64,000 bases of DNA from Nannocystis pusilla (GCF_020073745.1 NZ_JAIRAU010000008.1:1-64000), one strand, 5' to 3'; positions 42,595-53,729 are shown, numbered from the stretch's first letter. The notes: generated from the sequence alone by a model not told the origin. Numbers and translations: made by a program.

Positions 42595-42661
42595 TCATTC
42601 CCCATGAATGGCGAGACCCGCGGATCGCCGCGGGTCCGACTCGCATCATCGACGCCGGGAC

Positions 42662-43672
42662 TCACCCGCGGGTCGCGTCGTAGCGCGGGCTCGCCAGCGA
42701 CCACTCGATGTTGCCTCGCTGCCACTCGAGCAGCCCCTGCAGGTACGTCTGCACCGCCTGGTCTTCGGGGTGGGCCGCGCTCACCTCGCGCACGCACGCC
42801 TCGAGCTCGCGGGCCTCGGCGTTGGCGAGCTCGGTCGCCTCGCGCAGGGCCGTCGCCAGCGAGCAGCCGCGCTCGCACATCAGCACGTGGACCAGGTTGT
42901 TGGGGTTCTTGTGGCGCAGCACCTCTTTGGGGAACGACACGATGTCGTTGAAGTAGCCGACGGTGCGGCTGGCCGCGCGGCGGGCTCGCAGCATCATCGG
43001 GCAGTCGCGCACCGCCGGGGCCAGACGGATCTGCGCCGCCAGCTCGATGAGGTCGAGCGCCGTCAGCACGCCGCTGTCGTGCTCGCGCTGGGCCAGGTAC
43101 TCGCGCAGCGGCGGCGTGCGCGAGGTGCCCCAGTTGCGCACGGCCGGCAGCACCCCGAGCGACATGTGATCGGCGGTCACGCACCACAGGCGGTCGAGCC
43201 AGGCCCCGCCGGCGAGGTCGAGCGCGCCGCGGCGGAACTCGAGCAGCAGGCGGTCGAGCGGGTCGACCTCGCCGCTCGGCTGACGCGCGCCGGACAGCAG
43301 CGCCAGCGCGTGGTCGATCTGCCGCCGCACCCGGCTCTGGTCGTCGCGGCTGCGCAGCTCCTCGTCGTGCATGTCGTCGAAGAAGAACAGCCAGTTACAC
43401 CACGTCGCGCACAGCACCCCGCGCTCGACCGAGGCCGACGGATACACGTGGCGGCCGAGCGTGTTGAAGCCGTCGAAGCGGCCGCGGTTGTGCGCGTGCA
43501 CCAGCCCGAGCCGCTCGGCCTGCGCCAGCGCGCGGGCCTCGATCTCGTCGGCGCGCGGGTTCTCGCGCCGCGGCGCCAGCGTCACGAAATCGTCGATGGC
43601 CAGCGGCGCGTCGCGGCGTGAGGTCAGAAAGAGGTCGTTCGTCGCGTCCGAAACGGGCGAGAGGGTCGTCAT
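42662..43672 (-). CDS. Class I terpene cyclase
   Basis: A 336-residue all-helical terpene synthase. The first Mg motif is FFFDDMHDEE (DDxxDE type) near residue 100 and the second is NDIVSFPKE (NDxxSxxKE), the pair that binds the diphosphate. Size and motifs match bacterial sesquiterpene cyclases such as pentalenene or selinadiene synthases. The ATG at 43672 begins just before the fold, with no clear ribosome site. A P450 is not adjacent, the nearest being 7.6 kb away, so the product may be released unmodified or processed in trans. Confidence 0.88.
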   Translation of the reverse strand: MTTLSPVSDATNDLFLTSRRDAPLAIDDFVTLAPRRENPRADEIEARALAQAERLGLVHAHNRGRFDGFNTLGRHVYPSASVERGVLCATWCNWLFFFDDMHDEELRSRDDQSRVRRQIDHALALLSGARQPSGEVDPLDRLLLEFRRGALDLAGGAWLDRLWCVTADHMSLGVLPAVRNWGTSRTPPLREYLAQREHDSGVLTALDLIELAAQIRLAPAVRDCPMMLRARRAASRTVGYFNDIVSFPKEVLRHKNPNNLVHVLMCERGCSLATALREATELANAEARELEACVREVSAAHPEDQAVQTYLQGLLEWQRGNIEWSLASPRYDATRG

Positions 43673-43968
43673 GGGGGTCAGGTCTTGTTGTCCGGGGTCA
43701 CGCCGCCGGCAAGCGGCGCGGGCCCGGGCCCGCCGCGCCGGAGGCGGTGTCGCGCGCACCATGAGCGACGCCGGAGGCCCGAACGGATCTCGGCGTCGTT
43801 CCGCCGAATTCGGGCTCCTTTCGCCAGATGCGCATCTTGCGCGAATCATTTCGCAACCCGCGCGCGCGGCGGCGGGTCCGCGTCGACGTCGTCGCGCGGC
43901 GGCGTTCGGGGGGTCGGTGCATGTTCAAGGAACGACGGACGTGGGGGATCGGGGTTCGTCGTCGCGCG

Positions 43969-45087
43969 CTACTTCGCCTGCGGCTTGCGCTGGCCCATCT
44001 GCACGATGCAGTGCTTGAGCGCGTCGCGGAGCTTGGCGAACACCGCCACGCGCGCGAGGTCGACGCCGAGGGCGACGATCGTCTGGGCGATGGTCGGGTG
44101 AATGCCCGTCAGGATGCCCTCGGCGCCGAGCAGGCGGATCGCCTGGATCATGCCGATCAGGTGGCCCGCGGTGCCGGTGTCGACGACCTCGACGCCGGTG
44201 AGGTCGAGGATCGCGAAGCGGGCCCGCGTCCTGGCCACCGTCGTCAGCAGGTTGTCCATGATCTCGGCGGTGCGGACGCTGTCGACCAGGCCGACGATCG
44301 GCAGCGTCAACACGCCGTCCCACACCTCGATGATCGGCGTCGACAGCTCGCGGATCACCTCTTGCTGGCGCTCGATCAGCTCGAGCTTGGCCCGCAGCTC
44401 GAGCTCGCTGCGGCGCGCCTCGGTGACGTCGAGCGTGATGCCGACGACCGCCGCGTCGGCCGCGTTCGGGGGCATCGGGATGTACCACGTCTGCCAGTGC
44501 ATCCCGTGCACCTCGGCCGGCAGCCCCGAGATCGGCTCGCCATGCAGGGCCCGGCGCACGCCGTCGAGGTCACCGCCGCTCTTGTAGACGTCGAAGATGT
44601 TCTGCCCGACGAAGTGATGCGACGTCATCCCGGCCGTGCGCACGCCCTTGCCGTCCTGATAGAGGAACGTGCCGCGCCGGTCGATCGCCCACAATGCGAC
44701 GTCGAGGTACTCCTTGATCGCCTGCAGCATCTGCGACTCGAGCAGCGCGCGCCGCTCGGTGACCACGCGAGCCGTCGCGTCGTGGCCGTAGAGCGTCACG
44801 CTCTCGGGTCGATGGTCGGCCCCGCGATTCACCTGCCACCACGATTCGAACAGCATCGGTTCGGACGCGCCGGGCAGCTCCCATACGCGCGTATTCGCGC
44901 CGTCCTCGAAGAGGGCACCCCACCCCCCGGACACCGGTAGCAGCTCCCCGAGGGGTCGCCCCACCGCCGCCGCGCGCGGCGTCTTGAAGGTCTGTTCCGC
45001 CCGCCGATTCCAGCCGGACACGCGAAGCGCCGGGTCGACGTCGATGACGACGAGGGGCGCGTCCTGCAGCAAGGTCCGTTCGTCCAC
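43969..45087 (-). CDS. RsbR-like PAS-PAS-STAS stressosome scaffold, paralog 1
   Basis: A 372-residue cytosolic protein. Two PAS domains (about 8-110 and 125-235) are followed by a coiled-coil linker (ELRAKLELIERQQEVIREL) and a C-terminal STAS domain (about 255-365: STPIIEVWDGVLTLPIVGLVDSVRTAEIMDNLL... DLTGVEVVDTGTAGHLIGMIQAI). STAS proteins of this kind form stressosomes with RsbS and the RsbT kinase. The first phosphoacceptor position is Ser (VDSVR) and the second Thr (VVDT). The start is GTG at 45087. It lies about 100 bases downstream of paralog 2 on the same strand. Confidence 0.85.
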   Translation of the reverse strand: MDERTLLQDAPLVVIDVDPALRVSGWNRRAEQTFKTPRAAAVGRPLGELLPVSGGWGALFEDGANTRVWELPGASEPMLFESWWQVNRGADHRPESVTLYGHDATARVVTERRALLESQMLQAIKEYLDVALWAIDRRGTFLYQDGKGVRTAGMTSHHFVGQNIFDVYKSGGDLDGVRRALHGEPISGLPAEVHGMHWQTWYIPMPPNAADAAVVGITLDVTEARRSELELRAKLELIERQQEVIRELSTPIIEVWDGVLTLPIVGLVDSVRTAEIMDNLLTTVARTRARFAILDLTGVEVVDTGTAGHLIGMIQAIRLLGAEGILTGIHPTIAQTIVALGVDLARVAVFAKLRDALKHCIVQMGQRKPQAK

Positions 45088-45098
45088 GTGCCCGTTGT

Positions 45099-45126
45099 AC
45101 CGTGTCCGCGGACATCTGTCCGTCTC
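45099..45126. repeat. Short repeat-related palindrome between RsbR paralogs
   Basis: TGTCCGCGGACA at 45103-45114 is a perfect 12-base palindrome, followed by a further CTGTCC at 45117; it lies 12 bases upstream of the paralog 1 start. Confidence 0.5.
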
Positions 45127-45184
45127 CACGTACGCAGACCCAAGGGCGGATCCGCGCCTGCCGCGAATGTGCGCAGTTCCGCGA

Positions 45185-46294
45185 TTATGCCTTGCGGGCG
45201 GCCTGAATGCAGTGTTTGAGCGCGTCGCGCAGCTTTGCATACACCGCGACGTGGGACAGGTCGACGCCGAGCGCGACGATTGTTTGAGCGATCGTCGGGT
45301 GGATGCCGGTGAGGATCCCTTCCGTGCCGAGCAGCCGGATCGCCTGGATCATCCGGATCAGGTGGCTCGCGGTGCCGGTGTCGACGACCTCGACGCCGGT
45401 GAGGTCGAGGATGGCGAAGCGGGCCCGCGTCTGCGTGACCGCCTGCAGCAGGCTCTCCATGATCTCGGCGGTGCGAGCGGTGTCGATGAGACCGACGATC
45501 GGCATCGTCAGCACGCCGTCCCACACCTCGATGATCGGCGTGGCGAGCTCGCGGATCACCTCTTGCTGGCGCTCGATCAGCTCGAGCTTCTGGCGCATCT
45601 CGATCTCGGCGCGCCTCGCCTCGGTGACGTTGAGCGTCACCCCGACCAGGCGCGCCTCGCCCGGCTCGCCCGCCATCGGGATGTAGTAGGTGTCCCAGAC
45701 GACCCCGTGCGCCTCGGCCCCCTGCGTGCGCGCCGGCTCGCCCTGCAGCGCCCGCTCGATCAGCGGGTTGTTGCCGAGGTCCTTGTACAGCTCGAGCATG
45801 TTGAGGCCGACGAACTGGTGCGGCGTGATGCCGGCGTCGACGATCGCCTTGCCGTCCTGGTAGAGGAACACCCCGTGCTCGTCGGTCGCCCACAGCGCGA
45901 TGTCGAGGTTCTCCTTGATCGCGCGCAGCATCGTCGACTCGAGCGCCGCGCGGGCCTCGTCCGCCGCGCGGGCGCTGGCGTCGTGGCCGTACAGCCGCAC
46001 GCTGCGCAGCCGGCCGTCGTCGTCGCGGCCGACCTGCGACCACGCCTCGAACGCCAGCGTCGCCTCGCCCTTGCGGACCGGCCACACCCGCGGCGACTCG
46101 CCGTCGCCGTCGGTCAGCGCGCGCCAGCTCGCGCCCGCGAGCGGCAGCACCTCGTCGAGCGGGCGGCCCACGGCCGCGGCCGCATCTGTCCCGAAGACCA
46201 GCTCGGCGCGGCGGTTCCAGGCGGTCACGATGAGCCCGGGGTCGACCTCGATCACGACCAGGGGGGCGCCCTCCAGCTTGCTGGTTTCGCTCAC
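45185..46294 (-). CDS. RsbR-like PAS-PAS-STAS stressosome scaffold, paralog 2
   Basis: A 369-residue protein with the same PAS-PAS-coiled coil-STAS layout as its downstream neighbour and high identity in the STAS part (ATPIIEVWDGVLTMPIVGLIDTARTAEIMESLL, DLTGVEVVDTGTASHLIRMIQAI). Both RsbR-type phosphoacceptor threonines are present (IDT and VVDT). The PAS domains are more divergent, suggesting a different input. The start is GTG at 46294 (VSETSKLEGAPLVVIEVD). No rsbS, rsbT or rsbX homolog is in the window. Confidence 0.86.
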   Translation of the reverse strand: MSETSKLEGAPLVVIEVDPGLIVTAWNRRAELVFGTDAAAAVGRPLDEVLPLAGASWRALTDGDGESPRVWPVRKGEATLAFEAWSQVGRDDDGRLRSVRLYGHDASARAADEARAALESTMLRAIKENLDIALWATDEHGVFLYQDGKAIVDAGITPHQFVGLNMLELYKDLGNNPLIERALQGEPARTQGAEAHGVVWDTYYIPMAGEPGEARLVGVTLNVTEARRAEIEMRQKLELIERQQEVIRELATPIIEVWDGVLTMPIVGLIDTARTAEIMESLLQAVTQTRARFAILDLTGVEVVDTGTASHLIRMIQAIRLLGTEGILTGIHPTIAQTIVALGVDLSHVAVYAKLRDALKHCIQAARKA

Positions 46295-46374
46295 GAACCA
46301 TTGTTTATCGCAACACGAGGCCCACTGTCCCCATCTCTTTCGCCCGTCGGGGGTGCGCGCCAGCGCGCGCCGAC

Positions 46375-46401
46375 GATCTGTCCTGAAGGACATGTCGGTC
46401 G
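46375..46401. repeat. 14-bp repeat, 2 units, in a divergent promoter region
   Basis: GATCTGTCCTGAA and GGACATGTCGGTCG; hairpin TGTCC-TGAA-GGACA at 46379-46392, between the RsbR-like gene and the divergent secreted-protein gene. Confidence 0.7.
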
Positions 46402-46442
46402 GCGCACGCAGCGGCGGCGCCGCAGATCCTCTAAAGTGCCTC

Positions 46443-47318
46443 ATGCCTCGCGTTCGACCGGAGCTCGGGCTCATGATCGCGCTCTGCGCCGCGCCACGGC
46501 TCGCTCGCGCCGACCAGTTCGTGCCGCCCGTGGACAAGTTCGCCGTCGAGGTGACGATCGCGGTCGAGAACCTCGGCGACTACCCGCAGTATCTGTTCGT
46601 GCTGTGGCCCGACGGCTGCTCGCACAACGAGGAATCGCTCGCCAGCTACACGATCTTGAACCTGGAAGAGGACGACGGCCGCAGCGATTTCCTCGCCGAG
46701 GGCTGCGTCACGCAGCGCCTGTTCGCCTTCCCCGCCGACACCTACGCGGTCGACGAGGACGTCCTGCCCGAGGCCGCGCGGCGCCAGCTGGGCGACGAGC
46801 GGCCGACCGACCCGCGCGTGCTGGTGGAGACGATCGAGGGCGAGCAGCGGTGGTGGCGGCCCTTCGACAGCGACGGGTACCGCATCGAGGACGTGTACCG
46901 CGTGCGCATCGACGCCGGCGGCCTCACGCTCACGCCCACCCGCGTCCGCTTCGACTTCGGCGGCGGCCGGATCCTCGACAGGGCCTATTACAAGGGGCGG
47001 CGGCCGCGGCTCCCGCGGCCGCAGGACATCCCGCCTGCTCCCCCGCCCGAGGCGGCGAAGCCCGCCGTCGAGGCTCTGCCGGCGCCGGGGGCGGCGGTCG
47101 AGGCGACGGCGCCGGACCCGGAGGAGAAGCCGCCTGCAAATGCACCGTCGTCCGACGAGAGCGCCCCATCGACGGTGCGGACCCCTGCCGAGTCGCCGCC
47201 CCCCGCGACCGCCGCCGGGGAGATCTCGACAGAGCCGTGGCCGCCGCCGCAGCTCGTCTACGGCGGGCTGTGCCTGCTGGTCGCGCTCGGCGCCGGCCTG
47301 GCCCTCCGCCGCCGCTAG
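46443..47318 (+). CDS. Secreted protein with C-terminal membrane anchor
   Basis: A 291-residue protein: signal peptide (LGLMIALCAAPRLARA), a beta-rich domain of about 170 residues (VTIAVENLGDYPQYLFVLWPDGC... RIEDVYRVRIDAGGLTLTPTRVRFDF), a Pro/Ala/Glu linker, and a C-terminal hydrophobic helix with basic end (LVYGGLCLLVALGAGLALRRR). The tail resembles MYXO-CTERM but lacks the Cys just before the helix. No enzymatic motif. Confidence 0.68.
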   Translation: MPRVRPELGLMIALCAAPRLARADQFVPPVDKFAVEVTIAVENLGDYPQYLFVLWPDGCSHNEESLASYTILNLEEDDGRSDFLAEGCVTQRLFAFPADTYAVDEDVLPEAARRQLGDERPTDPRVLVETIEGEQRWWRPFDSDGYRIEDVYRVRIDAGGLTLTPTRVRFDFGGGRILDRAYYKGRRPRLPRPQDIPPAPPPEAAKPAVEALPAPGAAVEATAPDPEEKPPANAPSSDESAPSTVRTPAESPPPATAAGEISTEPWPPPQLVYGGLCLLVALGAGLALRRR

Positions 47319-47342
47319 TCTCGCGCCGCCGAGCGCGGCCCT

Positions 47343-47412
47343 CCTTCTGTCCATTCGAGCATGCTCTTTCAAGCATGTCCTGATCGACATGTCTCGACGC
47401 GCATCAAACTCG
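47343..47412. repeat. 14-bp repeat array, 5 units
   Basis: CCTTCTGTCCATTC, GAGCATGCTCTTTC, AAGCATGTCCTGAT, CGACATGTCTCGAC, GCGCATCAAACTCG, exact 14-bp phase, filling most of the gap between convergent stops at 47318 and 47415. Hairpin CATGTC / GACATG at 47374-47391. Confidence 0.8.
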
Positions 47413-47414
47413 CG

Positions 47415-48614
47415 TCAGCCGACCCGTTCGACGCGGAAGCGGCACACCGGGTCGCCGCAGGCGATGCACGCCTCCTCGACCGCGTGGAACGTGCCGAACC
47501 GCTCGGTCATCGGGCCCTCGCCGTAGATCAGCGCGAAGATCCCCGCGGCCGCGCCCTTGTGGCCGTGGCACAGCGGCGTGCTCGTGATCCCGAGGTACTC
47601 GCGGGCCCCGATCGCCTCGTAGCCGTTGACCGACTCGACCCGCATCGACTGCCCCGGATCGAGGCCGGTGATGTGCCAGTGGCCGTAGCCGAGCGCGTTG
47701 CTGAAGGCCATCGTCGCGAACAGCGGGTCGTCGGGGCCGCGCAACATCGGCGCCACCAGGCTCTCCCACTCCGGCGAGCTCATCACCCCGCGGAACGTGT
47801 TGAGCGCGCAGTACTCGGCCTCTGCGACCAGCAGGCGCTCCCCCGTGGCCCCGCGGCCGACCCGCCGCATCTCCGCGAGGAAGCCGATGCACACGCGATT
47901 GTAGAAATCGGCCGGCATGCACGCGAGGTACACGCCGAAGGCGGGGATCAACCCGTCGTCACCGCCTGCGATCGGCATCGCCACCAGCGCGTCGAGGATC
48001 GCCTGCTCGTCGATCGCCGGCGAGCGCAACCACTCGCCGCCCTCGCGGGCGCGGAATTCGAGCGGGCGCTTGCTGTTGCGCGCGATCGGGTCGGTGCGCC
48101 CGCGCTCGACCGCGAAGCGGCACGCCGGCGCGCCGCGGGCCATGCACTCGAGCTCGCGCGCGTGCACGAGCTCGCCCGTGATCGCGTGCACGGCCCCCTG
48201 GATGTAGCCCTCGGCGAAGCTGCAGACCATCCGCTCGGGTCGACCGAGGCTGGCGAACCACCCCTCGACGAAGTGCGACGCCGGGCCGACGACGACGCCC
48301 TCGTCGGCGCGCGAGAAGTCGAGGCGCCCGAACCCCAGGTGGGAATACAGCCGCTCGGCCAGGGCCCAGCGCGCCGCCGGGCTGTCGCCCGAGCTCAGCG
48401 CCAGGTCGATGTACTCGGCGAACACGCACTCGGCCGCGCCGACGATCAGCCGCTTGCCGTCGACGAGGTCGGCGGACTCCACGGTCCGCTGCAGCCGCGC
48501 GTTGTAGTGATGGCAATGGAGCAGCACGTCCTTGCCCGCGATCACCCGCCGGCCGCTCGGCGCGTCGTAATGCATGACCAGCCGTTCCGCGAGCGCAGAG
48601 ATCTCCGTGACCAT
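47415..48614 (-). CDS. Tandem V4R (4-vinyl-reductase-type) ligand-binding domain protein
   Basis: A 399-residue cytosolic protein with two V4R-like domains (about 40-175 and 240-399). Each ends in the cysteine-containing signature, ELECMARGAPACRFAVERG and EEACIACGDPVCRFRVERV. V4R domains bind small hydrocarbons or tetrapyrroles in regulators (XylR/DmpR) and in bacteriochlorophyll synthesis; this protein has no DNA-binding or enzyme domain. The ATG at 48614 is chosen because it lies close to the first helix. Probably a sensor or carrier (inference). Confidence 0.72.
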   Translation of the reverse strand: MVTEISALAERLVMHYDAPSGRRVIAGKDVLLHCHHYNARLQRTVESADLVDGKRLIVGAAECVFAEYIDLALSSGDSPAARWALAERLYSHLGFGRLDFSRADEGVVVGPASHFVEGWFASLGRPERMVCSFAEGYIQGAVHAITGELVHARELECMARGAPACRFAVERGRTDPIARNSKRPLEFRAREGGEWLRSPAIDEQAILDALVAMPIAGGDDGLIPAFGVYLACMPADFYNRVCIGFLAEMRRVGRGATGERLLVAEAEYCALNTFRGVMSSPEWESLVAPMLRGPDDPLFATMAFSNALGYGHWHITGLDPGQSMRVESVNGYEAIGAREYLGITSTPLCHGHKGAAAGIFALIYGEGPMTERFGTFHAVEEACIACGDPVCRFRVERVG

Positions 48615-48686
48615 GGGGCTATTGTGCCACGCGTGCGCCATCAGCGTCCCCTGTCGCGCGGGCTTGCGGGCTCGTAAGATCGCCGG

Positions 48687-49415
48687 GTGCGTCGCGTCTT
48701 CATCCTCGTCCACGGCGTCGTCTCCTACCTGGTCGTCCTCGGCGTATTCACCTGGTTCGCCGGCTTCGTCGCCGGCTTCGGCGTACCCAGGACGATCGAC
48801 GACGGCCCGCCGGTCGCGTGGCCGCGGGCGCTGCTGGTCGACGCGGCGCTGCTCGCCAGCTTCGCGCTGCAGCACAGCGTCATGGCGCGACCATGGTTCA
48901 AGCGCGTCTGGACGGTGTTCATCCACGAATCCGCCGAGCGCTCGACCTACGTCCTGCTCGCCTCGCTGCAGCTCGCCCTGTTGATGTGGGCCTGGAAGCC
49001 GCTGCCGACGCCGATCTGGGACCTCGGCCACGGCTGGCTCGCCGGCCTCGTCCACGGCCTCGCCGCGATCGGCTGGGGTCTCGTGCTGGTCTCGACCTTC
49101 GCCATCGACCACTTCCACCTGTTCGGCCTGCGCCAGGCCGTGGACCACTGGCTCGGTCGCCCCGCGCACGAGCCAGACTTCCGCGTCCGTGGTCCCTATC
49201 GCCTGGTTCGTCACCCGATCATGCTCGGGTTCTTGATCGCGTTCTGGGCCGCGCCGACGATGAGCGTCGGTCACCTCGGCTTCGCGCTGGCGATGACGCT
49301 CTACGTCTTCGTCGCGCTCGAGCTCGAGGAGCGCGACCTCCGCGCCCAGCACGGCGCGCACTACCACGGCTACGAGGCGCAGATCCCCCGCCTGAACCCG
49401 TTCGCGCGCCGCTGA
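48687..49415 (+). CDS. mddA: Methanethiol S-methyltransferase-like membrane protein
   Basis: A 242-residue integral membrane protein of the NnrU/isoprenylcysteine methyltransferase superfamily with about six hydrophobic segments. The motif RGPYRLVRHPIMLGFLIAFWAAPTMSVGHLGFAL and C-terminal ALELEERDLRAQHGAHYHGYEAQIPRLNPF match MddA, which makes dimethyl sulfide from methanethiol with S-adenosylmethionine. The start is GTG at 48687. Divergent from the V4R gene with 72 bases between. Substrate is inferred from resemblance only. Confidence 0.75.
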   Translation: MRRVFILVHGVVSYLVVLGVFTWFAGFVAGFGVPRTIDDGPPVAWPRALLVDAALLASFALQHSVMARPWFKRVWTVFIHESAERSTYVLLASLQLALLMWAWKPLPTPIWDLGHGWLAGLVHGLAAIGWGLVLVSTFAIDHFHLFGLRQAVDHWLGRPAHEPDFRVRGPYRLVRHPIMLGFLIAFWAAPTMSVGHLGFALAMTLYVFVALELEERDLRAQHGAHYHGYEAQIPRLNPFARR

Positions 49416-49467
49416 CGCTTGCGCCGCGCGCACGCGTTGCCCCACACTCGCCGGCCTGGAGGCTCGC

Positions 49468-51108
<1,641 letters not shown>

Positions 51109-51226
51109 GCCGAGCCGATCCGATCGTGCGTCGCGCGGGCCTCGCCGCCGGGACGGAGCGCATCAGCCCCATCCGTCCCGCCCGGCGGCGCCTCGTGGCC
51201 CGCGCGACGCACATCGAAGCTCTCGC

Positions 51227-51658
51227 TCACGCGCGGGCGCGGGCCAGCTGCGGCGCCGCCTCGGCCTGCACGGGGCGCGCCGAGGGGTTCAGGACCCCGG
51301 CGAAGCTGTCGCGGTAGGCCCACGCGAGGTACGCCTCGAGGCCGACGATCAGCGCCAGCAGGCCGTAGCCGCCTGGCGCGAGGGCCAGGTGGTAGGCGAC
51401 GATGTTGACGATCACCGGCGCGAGCAGGACCAGCGCGAGCGGGACCAGGCGGCCCGACAGCAGCAGCGCGCCGGCCACCACCTCGGTGCCCTTGATCAGC
51501 GGGAACATGTAGCCGCTGGCGGCCAGCGCCCCGAGGAACTCGCCGGCGCGGGCCGGGACCGGCGGCATCGGCATGAAGTGGAGGAAGCCGTTGAGCCCGA
51601 ACACGAGGAAGAGGAGGCCCAGCAGGGTGCGAGCGACGGTGGGAAGCAGGCGGGACAT
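51227..51658 (-). CDS. DoxX family membrane protein
   Basis: A 143-residue protein with four hydrophobic segments (LLGLLFLVFGLNGFLHF, YMFPLIKGTEVVAGALLLSG, LVLLAPVIVNIVAYHLAL, YGLLALIVGLEAYLAWAY), the DoxX topology. Members have been linked to quinone or thiol redox but function is unproven. Divergent from a LysR regulator with 66 bases between starts, the usual arrangement of a LysR-controlled gene. Confidence 0.85.
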   Translation of the reverse strand: MSRLLPTVARTLLGLLFLVFGLNGFLHFMPMPPVPARAGEFLGALAASGYMFPLIKGTEVVAGALLLSGRLVPLALVLLAPVIVNIVAYHLALAPGGYGLLALIVGLEAYLAWAYRDSFAGVLNPSARPVQAEAAPQLARARA

Positions 51659-51724
51659 GGAGCCGAGCTTAGGGCTTGCGGAGGCCGCGACCAGGTGGGA
51701 TAGTCACAACACATCGTTGCTCCC

Positions 51725-52645
51725 ATGACAACAATCGATCCGGTCAAGGTTGCTGCGTTCGTGCGCGTCGTCGAGGCCGAGAGCTTCACCGCCGCCGCGC
51801 AGATGCTGGGGTTGCCCAAGTCGTCGGTGAGCCGCAGCGTCGCGCGCCTCGAGGAGGACCTCGGCGTGCGGCTCCTGCAGCGTACCACGCGGCGTCTGCA
51901 CCTCACCGACGCCGGCACCGCCTTCTATCAAAAGGCGCGCGGCGCCCTGTCGGCGCTGGAGGAGGCGGCGCTGACCGCCGCCGACCTCGGTCACGAGCCG
52001 CGCGGCACCGTGCGGCTGACCGCGCCGGTCGACCTCGGCGAGTTCCTCGCCGAGCCGCTGACCCGCTTCGCCCGCGAGTACCCGCAGATCCAGGTCGACC
52101 TGGTGTTGACGGCGCGGATCGTCGACATGATCCGCGAGGGCTTCGACCTGGCCCTGCGGGCATCTCGCCTGAAAGACTCGAGCCTGATCGCGCGCAAGCT
52201 CGGCACCTTCGCCGACGGCCTCTACGCCGCGCCGGCGTACCTCAAGCGGCGCGGCGCCCCGACCACCCTGGCCGAGCTGGCGAGCCACGAGTGCGTGCTG
52301 TTCCGCGCCCGCGCCGGGCGCAGCACCTGGACCTTGCGCGGGCCGAAGGGCGACGAGCACGTCGACGTCACCGGCTCGATCACCGCCGACGACCTCTCCT
52401 TCATCGTCCACGCCGCCGAGGCCGGGGCCGGCGTCGCCTACCTGCCCCACGTGCTCGCGGCCCGCTCGGTCGCGGCCAAGCGGCTCGTGCGGGTCCTGCC
52501 CGACCATTGCTGGACGCACGCCGACTTCTCGCTGGTGCTGCCCTCGGGTCGGCACATCCCGACCCGCGTGGCCCTGCTGCGCGACCACCTGGCCGAGTCG
52601 CTGAAGGCGACCTTCGCCGCCCACCGCCACATGAAGTCGACCTGA
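51725..52645 (+). CDS. LysR family transcriptional regulator
   Basis: A 306-residue regulator with an N-terminal winged HTH (FVRVVEAESFTAAAQMLGLPKSSVSRSVARLEEDLGVRLLQRTTRRLHLTDAG, residues 10-65) and a C-terminal type II periplasmic-binding-like effector domain (about 90-300). The sequence is close to the AaeR/DsdC-like subgroup that controls oxidoreductase and efflux genes. GTTG (51716-51719) and CAAC (51729-51732) form an inverted repeat across the start, a possible autoregulatory site. Likely controls the divergent DoxX gene. Confidence 0.92.
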   Translation: MTTIDPVKVAAFVRVVEAESFTAAAQMLGLPKSSVSRSVARLEEDLGVRLLQRTTRRLHLTDAGTAFYQKARGALSALEEAALTAADLGHEPRGTVRLTAPVDLGEFLAEPLTRFAREYPQIQVDLVLTARIVDMIREGFDLALRASRLKDSSLIARKLGTFADGLYAAPAYLKRRGAPTTLAELASHECVLFRARAGRSTWTLRGPKGDEHVDVTGSITADDLSFIVHAAEAGAGVAYLPHVLAARSVAAKRLVRVLPDHCWTHADFSLVLPSGRHIPTRVALLRDHLAESLKATFAAHRHMKST

Positions 52646-52826
52646 CGCGACGAGCGGCGCCGACTGTTGCGATAACAGGGCGCTCTGTCGCCCGGACGCG
52701 AGCAGATCCATCGCGCCATTTCGCCCGGGTCGCTCGCGCAAAACCAGCGTGCCTTGCATTCCTGCGCTGTTCCGCGCCGCGTCGCCTCCACCGCGTCTCG
52801 GCGCGACGTGTTACCGTGAGAGCATC

Positions 52827-53717
52827 GTGTCGAACCATTTTGGCTGGCGACGCAAGGTCGTCGATCTCGCGCGACGTCTGTGCGTCGCCGCCTGTGCCGT
52901 ATCGGCGCTGCAGGCACCTGCTGTCATGGCGGCCCCCAGGGGCCCCGACCTGGCGGCGGTCGACGCCGGCGTTCGCCGCGGCCAGGACGCGTACAACCGG
53001 GGCGAATACGCCGCCGCGGCTCGCACCTGGCTCGACGCGGCCGAGCTGTTGCCCGAGGTACCCGAGCACCGGGACAACCGCGCCGCGATCTACGAGTACG
53101 CCGCGGACGCGCTCATCAAATCCATCGAGGCCCGCGACGAGGACGTCGTGGCTGCTGAATTGATCGCCGCGCTGAAACCCCTCGACAGATATGCCGAGGG
53201 TCACGCGGCCGCGTATTCGGGGCAAGCTCTGCCGGCGACGGTGATCAAGGCGCAGGTGTATCTTCGCCGCAAGCTGGCCGCGCGCGAAGCCAAAAAGCCG
53301 CCGGTCAAGGTCGCGCCCGTGCATCCGGAGGCGCCCGCCCCCGCCCCCGCGCCGGCCGAGCCCCCCAGGCCGTGGAAGGGCCTGGCGGCCGGCGGCGGTG
53401 TGACCCTCGGAGCCGGCGCGGCGATGGCGGTGATGTTCGGCGCCAGCCTGGCGCGCATGAATCAGCACGAGCACGCCTTCAACGACCCGGCGAACGCCTG
53501 CGATCCTGCCGAGCTACAGGGAGCCTGCGCGGAGCACTACCGCCGCGGCACGGCCCTCGATCGGGCCGCCGTGTTCGGCATCGTCGCCGCGCCGGTGTTC
53601 GTCGCTGCAGGCGCGACGATGCTGGCGCTCGCGCTCCGGCGCAAGTCCGGGCGCTACACCCTCGCACCCACGTTCGGCCCGCAAGCGACCGGCGCGGTGC
53701 TGCGATTCGGCTTCTGA
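52827..53717 (+). CDS. Envelope protein with TPR-like N-terminus and two membrane helices
   Basis: A 296-residue protein: N-terminal signal sequence (LARRLCVAACAVSALQAPAVMA), a TPR-like segment (GVRRGQDAYNRGEYAAAARTWLDAAELLPEVPEHRDNRAAIYEYAADALIKSIE), a Pro/Ala linker, two hydrophobic helices (GLAAGGGVTLGAGAAMAVMFG and AAVFGIVAAPVFVAAGATMLALAL) and the tail YTLAPTFGPQATGAVLRFGF. The C-terminal half matches the layout of the proteins at 18451 and 28253. The start is GTG at 52827. It lies 12 bases upstream of the DUF4215 lipoprotein and is probably cotranscribed. Confidence 0.65.
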   Translation: MSNHFGWRRKVVDLARRLCVAACAVSALQAPAVMAAPRGPDLAAVDAGVRRGQDAYNRGEYAAAARTWLDAAELLPEVPEHRDNRAAIYEYAADALIKSIEARDEDVVAAELIAALKPLDRYAEGHAAAYSGQALPATVIKAQVYLRRKLAAREAKKPPVKVAPVHPEAPAPAPAPAEPPRPWKGLAAGGGVTLGAGAAMAVMFGASLARMNQHEHAFNDPANACDPAELQGACAEHYRRGTALDRAAVFGIVAAPVFVAAGATMLALALRRKSGRYTLAPTFGPQATGAVLRFGF

Positions 53718-53729
53718 GGGAGATCGGGC

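Noticed and set aside
37482..42683. A very long open frame (about 1,700 codons) on the plus strand across the aryl-CoA monooxygenase and the spermidine synthase-like gene
   Set aside because: Arg/Pro/Ala-rich composition with no domain, antisense or out of frame to two well-supported genes; a product of very high GC.
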